Part shown: in pieces, positions 42,714 to 50,788 of the stretch
Layout: each line of letters starts with the position of its first letter
Numbering within the stretch: position 1 is the stretch's first letter
Assembly (NCBI GenBank): GCA_947471365.1
Contig: CANIWQ010000007.1
Coordinates: 1-52,896, forward strand
Source: Gemmatimonadota bacterium
GTDB lineage: Bacteria > Gemmatimonadota > Gemmatimonadetes > Gemmatimonadales > Gemmatimonadaceae
Direction: 5' to 3'
Length of the DNA stretch: 52,896 bases
Notes under the pieces: generated by a model
Told to the model about the DNA's origin: nothing
The model's input: the letters and a program-made list of their open reading frames with translations, nothing else
Databases searched by the model: none
Position numbers and translations under genes: made by a program

Positions 42714-44119
42714 TCAGCCTCCCCCGCAGTTCCCGGTTCGTCCCCTGACTCCGCGCGGCGCTTCAACTCCGCCCACCACTCGAGCCGCTTGGCCACATCC
42801 TTTTCAAAACCAAACGACGAGGGGGTGTAGAAGTTTTCCTTCGCCACTTCGTCCGGCAGGTAGTCTTGTGGAATGTATGCCTCGGGCACGTTGTGCGCGT
42901 ACTGATACCCCGCACCGTACCCAAGGTCCTTCATCAAACTGGTGGGCGCATTGCGGATATGCTTCGGCACCGGCGCGGCCGGCGTGCGGCGCGCCGCAGC
43001 CTGCGCGGCCTGCCACGCGGTGTACACGCGATTGCTCTTGGGTGCCGACGCCAAATACACCGCCGCCTCAGCGAGCGCTAACTCCCCCTCTGGCGCGCCA
43101 AGAAAGTGGTAGGCGTCGCGCGCGGCAATGGCCATCTGCAGCGCGCGCGGATCGGCGAGGCCTATGTCCTCGCTGGCAAATCGCACGGTGCGGCGCGCGA
43201 TGTACATCCCATCCTCGCCACCGTCGATCATGCGCGCGAGCCAATACAACGCGCCGTTGGGATCGCTTCCGCGCAGCGCCTTGTGATACGCGCTGATCAG
43301 ATTGAAGTGCTCTTCCCCGCTTTTGTCGTAGTGCGCCGCGCGCCATTGCAGCGCCTCACGCACCTCGCGCGCGCCGAGGCGGCGTGGGGCCATCGGCGCC
43401 GCATCCGCAGCCCCCTGCGCGGCGGGAGCGTCCAGAAGTTTTGACGCGGCCTCGAGCACCGTCAGCGACCTGCGCGCATCCCCGTCGCTCTCGTCTGCGA
43501 GCATCTGGAGCGCGTCCGCGTCGATTTCGATCGGCGCATCCCCAAGGCCGCGGTCGACATCGGCCAGTGCGCGGCGGATCACCTGCTTTATATCATCGGA
43601 CGTGAGCGACTCCAGCACGTACACGCGCAGTCGACTGAGTAGTGCGCCATTAAGTTCAAAGCTCGGATTTTCCGTCGTCGCGCCAATCAGCGTCACGGTG
43701 CCCGCCTCGACATGCGGCAACAGCGCGTCTTGCTGCCCGCGATTGAACCGATGAATCTCATCAATGAACAGGATGGTGCGCGTGCCCATCGCCAGCCGCT
43801 TCTCCGCATCCGCCATAATCTCGCGGAGGCGCGGAATACCCTCTGTGACCGCGGAAAACGGCACAAACTCGCCTTTGGCGTACCGCGCAATCAAACGCGC
43901 GAGCGTTGTTTTTCCGGTACCCGGCGGCCCCCAGAAAAGAATGGAACCCGTGTCGCCGCGCTCAATGCTCTCGCGTAGGGCACGCCCTGCTTCGAGCAGA
44001 TGCGGCTGTCCGGCAACTTCGTCCAGCGTGCGCGGTCGCATTCTCGCCGCAAGCGGCGCACGCCCGGCGTTTTGCTCGAACACGCTGGGTTGTGTAGGCT
44101 CGGAACGCTTGGGCGGCAC
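42710..44119 (-). CDS. rarA: Replication-associated recombination protein A (RarA/MgsA)
   Basis: A 469-residue AAA+ clamp-loader-like ATPase that acts at stalled forks. Signatures are PLAARMRPRTLDEVAGQ, Walker A GPPGTGKTTLARL, Walker B ILFIDEIHRFNRGQQDALLP, sensor 1 GATTENPSF and the arginine finger in LLSRLRVY. The C-terminal region has FASEDIGLADPRAL and KNIRNAPT-like KHIRNAPTSLMKDLGYG. GTG 44119 follows the glycosyltransferase stop by one base; in-frame sequence upstream of it is not conserved. Confidence 0.94.
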   Translation of the reverse strand: MPPKRSEPTQPSVFEQNAGRAPLAARMRPRTLDEVAGQPHLLEAGRALRESIERGDTGSILFWGPPGTGKTTLARLIARYAKGEFVPFSAVTEGIPRLREIMADAEKRLAMGTRTILFIDEIHRFNRGQQDALLPHVEAGTVTLIGATTENPSFELNGALLSRLRVYVLESLTSDDIKQVIRRALADVDRGLGDAPIEIDADALQMLADESDGDARRSLTVLEAASKLLDAPAAQGAADAAPMAPRRLGAREVREALQWRAAHYDKSGEEHFNLISAYHKALRGSDPNGALYWLARMIDGGEDGMYIARRTVRFASEDIGLADPRALQMAIAARDAYHFLGAPEGELALAEAAVYLASAPKSNRVYTAWQAAQAAARRTPAAPVPKHIRNAPTSLMKDLGYGAGYQYAHNVPEAYIPQDYLPDEVAKENFYTPSSFGFEKDVAKRLEWWAELKRRAESGDEPGTAGEAE

Positions 44120-44120
44120 G

Positions 44121-45260
44121 TCAGCCGCCTCGCGGTGACGTGGCGCGCGCAACCCACGCGCGCAACTGGTCATGAAATTTCACGACCGAAAACCGTTCGG
44201 CGCTCCGACGGCAATCGGCGCCGGTGATTGCGGGTTGCAGCGCGTCAAAGACATCCAATGCTCCACGTAACCCCGCCTCACTCTGATCGGTAAAGAACAC
44301 CCCGCTCGCCCCTGCACCGCCGGGCGGAACCACGGTTTCCAGCACGCCACCACGCCCATACGCGATCACGGGCGTGCCGCACGCCTGTGCTTCCACCGGC
44401 GCGATCCCAAAGTCTTCTTCGGCGGCAAAGACAAACGCTCGCGCGCGCCGCAAATGATCGCGCACCACCTCACGCGACTGCCTGCCGAGGAGCGTGACAT
44501 TTGGACCCGCCACGGCTCGCACCTTTTCCCAGTCGGGTCCGTCGCCAATGATCACAAGTTTTCGATGCCCCTGCGAAAACGCCCGAGCAATAAGATCCAC
44601 GCGCTTGTATGGCACAAACCGCGACGCCGTCACGTAGAACGCCTCGCGCGCGATGTCCAGCGGCGTGAAATACTCCGTATCAACCGGAGGATAGATAATT
44701 TCGCTCGGCCTTGCATACGCGCGCTGCACCCGATCCGCAATAAACCGGCTAATCGACGCGAACGCGGTCACTCGCGCGGACGTGGCACGATCCCAGCGCC
44801 GCATACGTTCCAGCACCACACGCGCCGCCCATCCGGTGAGCCCGCGATCGAGACCCGCTTCCTGTAGATACTGCTCACGCAAATCCCACGCGTAGCGCAT
44901 TGGCGAGAGACACAGAGAGAGATGCGGCGTTCCACGCTGCACGTGCACGCCATGCGCAACAGCGTGCGAGATCGACAGCACCGCGTCGAATCCGGTCGTA
45001 TCGAGCGACCGCGCCGCCATCGGCATCAGTGGCAGCCACCGCCGGTACGACTGTGCGACGCCTGGCACGCGCTGCAGCCAACTGGTGCGCGCCGCCGGTA
45101 ACGCGAGGGCCGCACGCTCCCCCGCGGGCATATGATCAATCAGTGCGAACAGCGTCGCGTCTGGGAACACCCGAAAGGCTTCGCGGAGCACGAGCTCCGC
45201 CCCGCCGGGCTGCACGAGCCAGTCGTGAACAATCGCGAGCTTCAACGGCCGACTAGCCAC
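44121..45260 (-). CDS. GT4-family glycosyltransferase
   Basis: A 379-residue GT-B glycosyltransferase. The N-terminus LKLAIVHDWLVQPGGAELVL is characteristic, LSPMRYAWDLREQYL resembles WbaZ-like mannosyltransferases, and the C-terminal nucleotide-sugar domain has IGDGPDWEKV and the EX7E-like EDFGIAPVEAQACGTPVIAY. It probably transfers a sugar to a lipid-linked or capsular glycan in the cytoplasm. GTG 45260 overlaps the ZIP gene by eight bases. The acceptor and sugar are unknown. Confidence 0.85.
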   Translation of the reverse strand: MASRPLKLAIVHDWLVQPGGAELVLREAFRVFPDATLFALIDHMPAGERAALALPAARTSWLQRVPGVAQSYRRWLPLMPMAARSLDTTGFDAVLSISHAVAHGVHVQRGTPHLSLCLSPMRYAWDLREQYLQEAGLDRGLTGWAARVVLERMRRWDRATSARVTAFASISRFIADRVQRAYARPSEIIYPPVDTEYFTPLDIAREAFYVTASRFVPYKRVDLIARAFSQGHRKLVIIGDGPDWEKVRAVAGPNVTLLGRQSREVVRDHLRRARAFVFAAEEDFGIAPVEAQACGTPVIAYGRGGVLETVVPPGGAGASGVFFTDQSEAGLRGALDVFDALQPAITGADCRRSAERFSVVKFHDQLRAWVARATSPRGG

Positions 45261-45969
45261 GAACCACGGCTCGCGCCAGCAGGTACACCGCGCAGCCAAC
45301 GAAGAACGCAATATTGTGACGCCACCCCGGCTTCCCCTGAAATTCCGGGATCAGATTCGAAGCGCCCACATACAGGGTGACTCCGGCGGACAACGCGAGC
45401 CCGTACTCCGCCAAGGGCGCCACCACACTCGTGGCGATCACACCGGCAACGGTCGCCGCACCAAGCAGCGCACCAGCGCCGAGCGCCGCACGCCGCGTTC
45501 CGCCAGCGGCAACAAACAACGAGGAGATAGCGAGCCCCTCCGGCAGTTTGTGCAGGAAGATTGCCCCGAACACAAAGGCGCCAAGTTGCGCGCTTACCGC
45601 AAACGAGCTCGCGATGGCCACGCCGTCCACAAACGTATGGAGAAGGAGACCCACCAGCGCCGCACGGCTCACCCGTTCGGAAACAACGTGCGTTTCCTCG
45701 CCAAAATGGAAATGCCGCACCAACGCATGCTGCGTCAGGTGCACCAACACAAAGCCAGCGAGCATCACGATCGCGGAACGCTCGCCACCGCGGGCAATCG
45801 CTTCTGGCACAATGTCAGCCATCGCCACCGCGATGAGAAAGCCCGCCGACAATGCGATCATCAACTCGAGCGCCGCGCGACTCCAGTTGGGGCGCGACAC
45901 CACCACCGCCGCTCCGGCGACGTTCGCCAGCGCCGCAACAACAGCGAGCAGCATGGGAATCGTGCTCAC
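45253..45969 (-). CDS. ZIP-family metal transporter
   Basis: A 238-residue inner-membrane protein with about eight hydrophobic helices. The metal-binding helices are LLLHTFVDGVAIASSF and FLHKLPEGLAISSLF, the HxxxD/E signature of ZIP zinc or iron importers. A histidine-containing loop (HFHFGEETH) separates helices 3 and 4. The start is GTG 45969. The metal is not identified; zinc is the usual substrate. No metal-response operator was recognised. Confidence 0.88.
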   Translation of the reverse strand: MSTIPMLLAVVAALANVAGAAVVVSRPNWSRAALELMIALSAGFLIAVAMADIVPEAIARGGERSAIVMLAGFVLVHLTQHALVRHFHFGEETHVVSERVSRAALVGLLLHTFVDGVAIASSFAVSAQLGAFVFGAIFLHKLPEGLAISSLFVAAGGTRRAALGAGALLGAATVAGVIATSVVAPLAEYGLALSAGVTLYVGASNLIPEFQGKPGWRHNIAFFVGCAVYLLARAVVRG

Positions 45970-46033
45970 GCACCCCTCCGCAGGCGCCCAGCGTTATGCG
46001 CCGACATCACCGTGACTGGAACCCAGAAGATCA

Positions 46034-46567
46034 TCACGCATCCACCTCATGCAAAGTCAAACGCTGCGCTGCCGCTGAAACCGCACCAACCATCTCCGGC
46101 GCGCCACGGAACTCCTCGCGCCGGATCGTCCAGCCTCGAGCTGGCAAGTCGGCTCGCTCCGTCACTCCATTTCCTTGCAACAGATACAGCCATCGATCCG
46201 TCCGCGCGTACACCCAGACATCGAGCATCGCGGAGAGTGACAGCTGTTCATCATCGCGGTACACCGAGAGCTCGACTCCGGCGCTCGCCACGAGCGGAAC
46301 CGTCATCCGAGCCACCGCATCCCGCACCTCCGCACGCTCCAGCCCCTCCCCGACAAACCGTCGACCACTGCGCAGGCACTCCACGGAGAAGTCCACCACG
46401 GGCGGCATCTGCTCAATGAGCACGCCGTACAAATCGGCAGCACGCTCGCGCGATGCCCGTACCTCGGCGACGTACAACGCACCCTCGCGTCGAAACGCAA
46501 AGGCGTCGTCATCGCCGCCAAATCGAACGGCAGCAGACGGCTCGGCGCCTCGCCCACGAAACAACAT
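46034..46567 (-). CDS. Protein of unknown function
   Basis: A soluble protein of 177 residues that I do not recognise. Its ATG overlaps the cca stop as TGATG, so it is very likely translated with cca. The sequence is acidic, without membrane segments or cysteine motifs; it includes RASRERAADLYGVLIEQMPP, GRRFVGEGLERAEVRDAV and DVWVYARTDRWLYLLQGNG. The tail ends in LTLHEVDA. No homologue can be named by eye. In-frame sequence upstream of 46567 lies within cca. Confidence 0.75.
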   Translation of the reverse strand: MLFRGRGAEPSAAVRFGGDDDAFAFRREGALYVAEVRASRERAADLYGVLIEQMPPVVDFSVECLRSGRRFVGEGLERAEVRDAVARMTVPLVASAGVELSVYRDDEQLSLSAMLDVWVYARTDRWLYLLQGNGVTERADLPARGWTIRREEFRGAPEMVGAVSAAAQRLTLHEVDA

Positions 46568-47892
46568 CAGCCGTGCAACTCTTTCGCTTTCGCCAGCAAC
46601 GCCGTGCGCACGTTGCGCGCCGGATCCTCGAGCACCCACACCATCAACGCTTGGAGTGTTTGCCCAAGCGCCGGACCGGGCAACACACCCACCGTGCGCA
46701 AATCGTCACCATCCACGGCAAGGTCCGCCAACTCTACCGGATCGCGGAAGGCGATTTGCACCGCGCGCCGCACCAGCGGATCGACGGCCGTCGCCCCCGC
46801 AGTGGCCAACAGCGCGGCGTCCGCATACTCCGCCTGACGCAGCGCCGCCTGCTCCGCCTGACGCAGCGCCGCCACCAGCGAAAAGAAACTCTCCACGCGC
46901 GTGCGTCCCACGCGGGCAACCCAGCGCCGAACCACCGCATCGGCCGGCGGCTCAGCCGCACGCCCGGTTTCCCGAATCTCGGCACCTAACGCGGCCCATG
47001 CACCCGCCAAGTGTGACATCCACGCGCCGTCAGCATTGGAGAAGCGCAACGCTTTCAACACCGCCTGCACGTCACGCTCTGTCTCGCCGAAGAACAGCAT
47101 GGCGAGGCGACTGATCGTGGCCCCGCGCCCCTCGGGCGTCGCGCCGCCTCGCGGAATCAGGTCCAACGCCAGGAACCGAGCGGGCGGCACGGCGGCCAGC
47201 AATGGGACGAGCGTGGTCAGCGCCCCCGTCTCGCGCCACCACTCCAGCGCAATCGACGGCCGCTCCACCTGCTCCATCGTCTTTTCGAGTTCTTGCTTGA
47301 CGCGTTCCGGCGACAAACGCCCAAGGTGCGGCGCCGAGTGCTTGATGGCTTCCCACGTAGAGGGCTCGACGTGAAACCCAAAGCGAGACGCAAACCGAAG
47401 GGCCCGCAACGCGCGCAGCCGATCTTCGCGCATCCGCGCCTCGGCGTCGCCCACGGCACGCACTAACCCGCGTTTGAGGTCGAGTCGTCCCTCAAACGGA
47501 TCGCGGATCTCCTCGCTCTTGGGATGATAGGCGATGGCGTTGATCGTAAAATCGCGGCGCGCCAGATCGTCCTCGAGCGACGCGCCGAACTCGACCACGG
47601 CGTGCCGGCCATCTGTCTTCACATCGCGACGGAACGTCGTGACTTCGTGCAGCGTCCCCTGATCATCCAGCACGCCCACCGTGCCGAATTCCACCCCCAC
47701 GGGGACGGTGCGCTTAAAGATTTTCATGACCGCCGTCGGCGTTGCGGAGGTGGCCAGATCCCAGTCCAAATGCGCATGACCGAGCAGGGCATCGCGCACG
47801 GCGCCGCCCACACACCATGCCTCGTGGCCGGCACGCTCAAGCCGCGCGATGATCTCGCGCACCTGATCCGGCACATCGAAGCGCGCGCTCAT
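46567..47892 (-). CDS. cca: CCA tRNA nucleotidyltransferase / poly(A) polymerase family
   Basis: A 441-residue class II nucleotidyltransferase. The head has CVGGAVRDALLG, LDWDLATSATP with the DxD metal ligands, and the neck has RRDFTINAIAY, DPFEGRLDL and EDRLRALRALRFASRFGF. These motifs serve both CCA-adding enzymes and poly(A) polymerases. Because both tRNA genes here lack an encoded CCA, a CCA-adding role is likely. A 24-bp in-frame duplication gives repeated AALRQAEQ/AALRQAEY near residue 345. It overlaps lhgO by four bases. Confidence 0.87.
   Translation of the reverse strand: MSARFDVPDQVREIIARLERAGHEAWCVGGAVRDALLGHAHLDWDLATSATPTAVMKIFKRTVPVGVEFGTVGVLDDQGTLHEVTTFRRDVKTDGRHAVVEFGASLEDDLARRDFTINAIAYHPKSEEIRDPFEGRLDLKRGLVRAVGDAEARMREDRLRALRALRFASRFGFHVEPSTWEAIKHSAPHLGRLSPERVKQELEKTMEQVERPSIALEWWRETGALTTLVPLLAAVPPARFLALDLIPRGGATPEGRGATISRLAMLFFGETERDVQAVLKALRFSNADGAWMSHLAGAWAALGAEIRETGRAAEPPADAVVRRWVARVGRTRVESFFSLVAALRQAEQAALRQAEYADAALLATAGATAVDPLVRRAVQIAFRDPVELADLAVDGDDLRTVGVLPGPALGQTLQALMVWVLEDPARNVRTALLAKAKELHG
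46828..46873 (-). repeat. 24-bp tandem duplication inside cca
   Basis: Two copies of a 22-base identical core (46828-46849 and 46852-46873), two bases apart, give a 24-bp period. They encode AALRQAEQ-AALRQAEY within a helical part of the enzyme. Confidence 0.85.
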
Positions 47893-49112
47893 GCCGCGTC
47901 GCCGGTCAGCACGCCCCTACCCGAAATGCCGAACAGCGCGTCCGCCTTCGCGGCGATGTGCTCGCCAATGGCCAGCGACGCCGTCGCTGCCGGACTCGGC
48001 GCATTAATCACGTGCAACACTCCGGTCTCCTCGACAAATGAAAAATCCTCTACGAGCGACCCATCGGCGCGCATGGCCTGTGCGCGCACCCCGACGGGGC
48101 CGTCCGCAAGATCGGACGCCTGCAACTCAGGGACGAGCGTGCGCAGCGACTCCAAGAACACCGCCTTGGAGTGCGACCGCCGAATCTCGTGCACGGTGGT
48201 CTTGAAATTCCGCCACACAAAACGCCAAATCGCAGGGCTCGCGAACGTCTCTGCCGCATCGGCCACGCGGAACGCGCCGCGCCGATAGCCCTCGCGATCG
48301 AGCGCGAGAATCGCGTTCGGGCCGCATTCCACTCCGCCGCGCGCCAGCCGCGTGAAGTGCACGCCGAGAAACGGAAAACGCGGATTGGGCACCGGGTAAA
48401 TCAAATGCCGCACGAGTTCCGGACGCCGCAATAGAAAATACTCGCCGCGAAACGGCACGATCTGCACGCCAGGTTCGTGCCCAAAGGCCCGCGCGACTCG
48501 ATCCGCCTGGAGCCCCGCGCAACAGATGACCGCGTCGGCTTCTTCGTCGTGCGAGCTAAACGCGAGTCGCCACTTTCCCGCCGTCCGACGAGCCCGCAGC
48601 AACTGCGCGGAGGTCTTGACCGTGACGCCGGACTGTTCGAGCAGCCGCTTGAGAACGGCAACCACACCACCGTAGTCGATAATTCCTTCTTCGGGAACCA
48701 ACACCGCAGCTGCCGCACGCACTGCCGGTTCACGCTCCCTCGCTTCAGCGCCACTCATCCACTGTAACCCCGACAATCCATTCGCCTGCCCGCGCGCATA
48801 CAATCCGCGCAACCGCTCCACTTCTGCGGCCGTGGTAGCCACCACGAGCTTCCCACAGTTGTCCGAGGCAATCGCATGCTCAGCCGCGAACGCCTTCATC
48901 CGCCGAATCCCGCGCACGGCAAACTTGGCCTTCCATGAGCCTGGCGTGTAGTACAGCCCGCAGTGCATCACGCCGCTGTTGTGCGTGCTCTGGTGCGTGC
49001 CCACGTCGCGTTCTTTGTCGCAGAGCACGATCTCCGCGTGCGGCGCACGCGCCTGGAGCGCGTACGCCGCGCCCAGTCCCACAAGACCGCCACCAACGAT
49101 GACGACTTTCAC
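47889..49112 (-). CDS. lhgO: L-2-hydroxyglutarate oxidase (LhgO/YgaF)
   Basis: A 407-residue FAD-dependent oxidoreductase of the DAO family. The FAD-binding N-terminus is VKVVIVGGGLVGLGAAYAL, with THQSTHNSGVMHCGLYY and PFRGEYFLLR typical of L-2-hydroxyglutarate dehydrogenases, and HVINAPSPAATASLAIGEHI at the C-terminus. It oxidises L-2-hydroxyglutarate, a by-product of several dehydrogenases, to 2-oxoglutarate and passes electrons to quinone or oxygen. GTG 49112 overlaps the SDR stop (GTGA). It overlaps cca downstream by four bases. Confidence 0.88.
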   Translation of the reverse strand: MKVVIVGGGLVGLGAAYALQARAPHAEIVLCDKERDVGTHQSTHNSGVMHCGLYYTPGSWKAKFAVRGIRRMKAFAAEHAIASDNCGKLVVATTAAEVERLRGLYARGQANGLSGLQWMSGAEAREREPAVRAAAAVLVPEEGIIDYGGVVAVLKRLLEQSGVTVKTSAQLLRARRTAGKWRLAFSSHDEEADAVICCAGLQADRVARAFGHEPGVQIVPFRGEYFLLRRPELVRHLIYPVPNPRFPFLGVHFTRLARGGVECGPNAILALDREGYRRGAFRVADAAETFASPAIWRFVWRNFKTTVHEIRRSHSKAVFLESLRTLVPELQASDLADGPVGVRAQAMRADGSLVEDFSFVEETGVLHVINAPSPAATASLAIGEHIAAKADALFGISGRGVLTGDAA

Positions 49113-49882
49113 CCGCAGAGCACGCTTCCGCCATTCACGTTCACGATTTCTCCCGTGACGTGACGGGCGCCATCGAAGCACAAGCTCACAATCGGGAATG
49201 CAATGTCGTCGGCGCTGGCCACCCGTCCCACCGGAATCCCCTTGGCAACCCGTTCCTTGCCACCGTTCGCAAACGGCTCGGCGCACATCTCGGTGTCCAC
49301 CCAGCCCGGCGCAATGCTGTTCACGGTGATGCCGAGTCCCGCGACCTCAACGGCGAGCGACTTGACAAAGGAGATCATCGCACCCTTCGACGTGCCGTAG
49401 TCGGCATGCATCGCCTCACCGCGCTGACCGGCCGTCGAGCTCACCAACACGAGACGCCCGCCACGCTTCCCCGCCGTCATCGCCCGCACTGCGGCGCGCG
49501 ACACATAGAACGTGGCATCCACGTTCTCGCGCATGGTGCGCGCCCACCGCTCGTCGCTCAACGCGCTCACCGGCACGTCTTCCACCGGCCAGATCCCCGC
49601 GGAGTGCACGCAAATATCAACGCGCCCAAACGCCGCCATGCCAGCCGCGATCAGCGAATCCGCACCCGCGGCCGTTCCGAGATCGCTCGCATGCGAGACG
49701 GCTTTCACACCAGCAGCGGTACAGTGCGCGGCCATCGCATCTGCGTCGGCCGACCGGGAGTGATAGCCAATGCACACATCGGCGCCGGCGGCTGCCAGCA
49801 AGCGCGTCACCGCGCCACCGATGCCACGCGAGCCGCCCGTGATGACCGCGCTTTTGCCAGCCAGCGAAAATGGATTCGTCAT
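49109..49882 (-). CDS. Short-chain dehydrogenase/reductase
   Basis: A 257-residue classical SDR resembling FabG. The cofactor motif is ITGGSRGIGGAV; NVDATFYVSRAAVRAM, the catalytic serine in LVLVSSTAG and YGTSK follow; PGWVDTEM and a C-terminal TGEIVNVNGG are typical. Arginine in GSRGIG and tyrosine-serine (GYHSRS) suggest NADP preference. The substrate is unknown; the adjacency to lhgO hints at 2-oxo/2-hydroxy acid metabolism, but this is a guess. It overlaps gmhA by four bases. Confidence 0.85.
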   Translation of the reverse strand: MTNPFSLAGKSAVITGGSRGIGGAVTRLLAAAGADVCIGYHSRSADADAMAAHCTAAGVKAVSHASDLGTAAGADSLIAAGMAAFGRVDICVHSAGIWPVEDVPVSALSDERWARTMRENVDATFYVSRAAVRAMTAGKRGGRLVLVSSTAGQRGEAMHADYGTSKGAMISFVKSLAVEVAGLGITVNSIAPGWVDTEMCAEPFANGGKERVAKGIPVGRVASADDIAFPIVSLCFDGARHVTGEIVNVNGGSVLCG

Positions 49883-50463
49883 ACCGTCCCCTCAGCCAAG
49901 GCCGTTTCGTGGTCGATCAGGTCGCAGATTGCGTGCGAGATGCACAGCTGAATTTCCTGCGCCCGATCCGTACGGTCCACCGGAACCACCACGCAATGGT
50001 CAACGACCGCTGCGAGCGGGCCACCCCCTTTCGCCGACAGCGCGAGCGTCAGCGCGCCCTTCGCCCGCGCCGCGTCTGCCGCCCGCAGCAAGTTCGGAGA
50101 CTTCCCCGACGTCGTGTGCAGAATCAACAGGTCACCAGGACGGCAGAGCGCCTCCACCTGACGAGAGAACACTTCGTCAAAGGAAAAGTCGTTCCCAATT
50201 GCCGTCAGTGCCGACGTATCGGTCGTCAACGCGATGGCCGCCAACGCTCGGCGCCTCCGCAAATAGCGAACGGTGTACTCCGTGGCCATGTGCTGCGCGT
50301 CGGCCGCACTGCCGCCGTTGCCACAAAAGAAGAGCGTCCCGCCGCCCTGTACCGTCGCGCGCACGAGACTGGCGGCCTTGTCCATCGAAGGACCCAGCGC
50401 GTCCGCCGCGAGTGCAGCCGCTTGAGAAAGCTCCCGCAGGTGCGCCGTCAGGTCAGCCGCCAT
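49879..50463 (-). CDS. gmhA: Sedoheptulose-7-phosphate isomerase
   Basis: A 194-residue SIS-domain isomerase. FFCGNGGSAADAQHMATEY is the GmhA active-site signature; LTAIGNDFSFDEVFSRQV and LHTTSGKSPNLLRA complete the sugar phosphate pocket. It converts sedoheptulose 7-phosphate to D-glycero-D-manno-heptose 7-phosphate, the first step of ADP-heptose synthesis, with hldA (28766..29776) acting next. ATG 50463 is inside the upstream gene, overlapping it by 11 bases. The related DiaA initiator factor is possible but the NGGSAADAQH form favours GmhA. Confidence 0.88.
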   Translation of the reverse strand: MAADLTAHLRELSQAAALAADALGPSMDKAASLVRATVQGGGTLFFCGNGGSAADAQHMATEYTVRYLRRRRALAAIALTTDTSALTAIGNDFSFDEVFSRQVEALCRPGDLLILHTTSGKSPNLLRAADAARAKGALTLALSAKGGGPLAAVVDHCVVVPVDRTDRAQEIQLCISHAICDLIDHETALAEGTV

Positions 50464-50788
50464 TCGCACTCCTCGCCAGATTGCCAATTCGCAACGCCGC
50501 CGCCTGCGCACGGGCCGCGATCGTGTGTGGTTCGTCCGCCGCCGCCTCAAAGGCATACGTCACGCATGCGTCCGCCGCGAGCAGTGACAGCGCGCTCGCA
50601 CGCGACGACGCATCACCGTCGAGCACCTGCCGCAAGAGCGCCTCGCCGGCCGCCACCAGTGCCTCCGCGCGCGGCAACGCATCCCATTCGGGGTGCTGAC
50701 GGAGCGTGTCGCACATGCACCGCACGAGCGCCTCCGGCGCCGCCGGAGACCGCTCAGCGATCCACTCGGCGTGCGCCACTCCGCTCAC
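50453..50788 (-). CDS. Small protein of unknown function
   Basis: A 111-residue protein between alaS and gmhA, sharing four bases with alaS (GTGA) and 11 with gmhA. It is alanine-rich and looks all-helical, with ERSPAAPEALVRCMCDTL and LSLLAADACVTYAFEAAADE. There is no signal peptide or known motif. The double overlap strongly suggests a real, co-translated gene. Confidence 0.65.
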   Translation of the reverse strand: MSGVAHAEWIAERSPAAPEALVRCMCDTLRQHPEWDALPRAEALVAAGEALLRQVLDGDASSRASALSLLAADACVTYAFEAAADEPHTIAARAQAAALRIGNLARSANGG

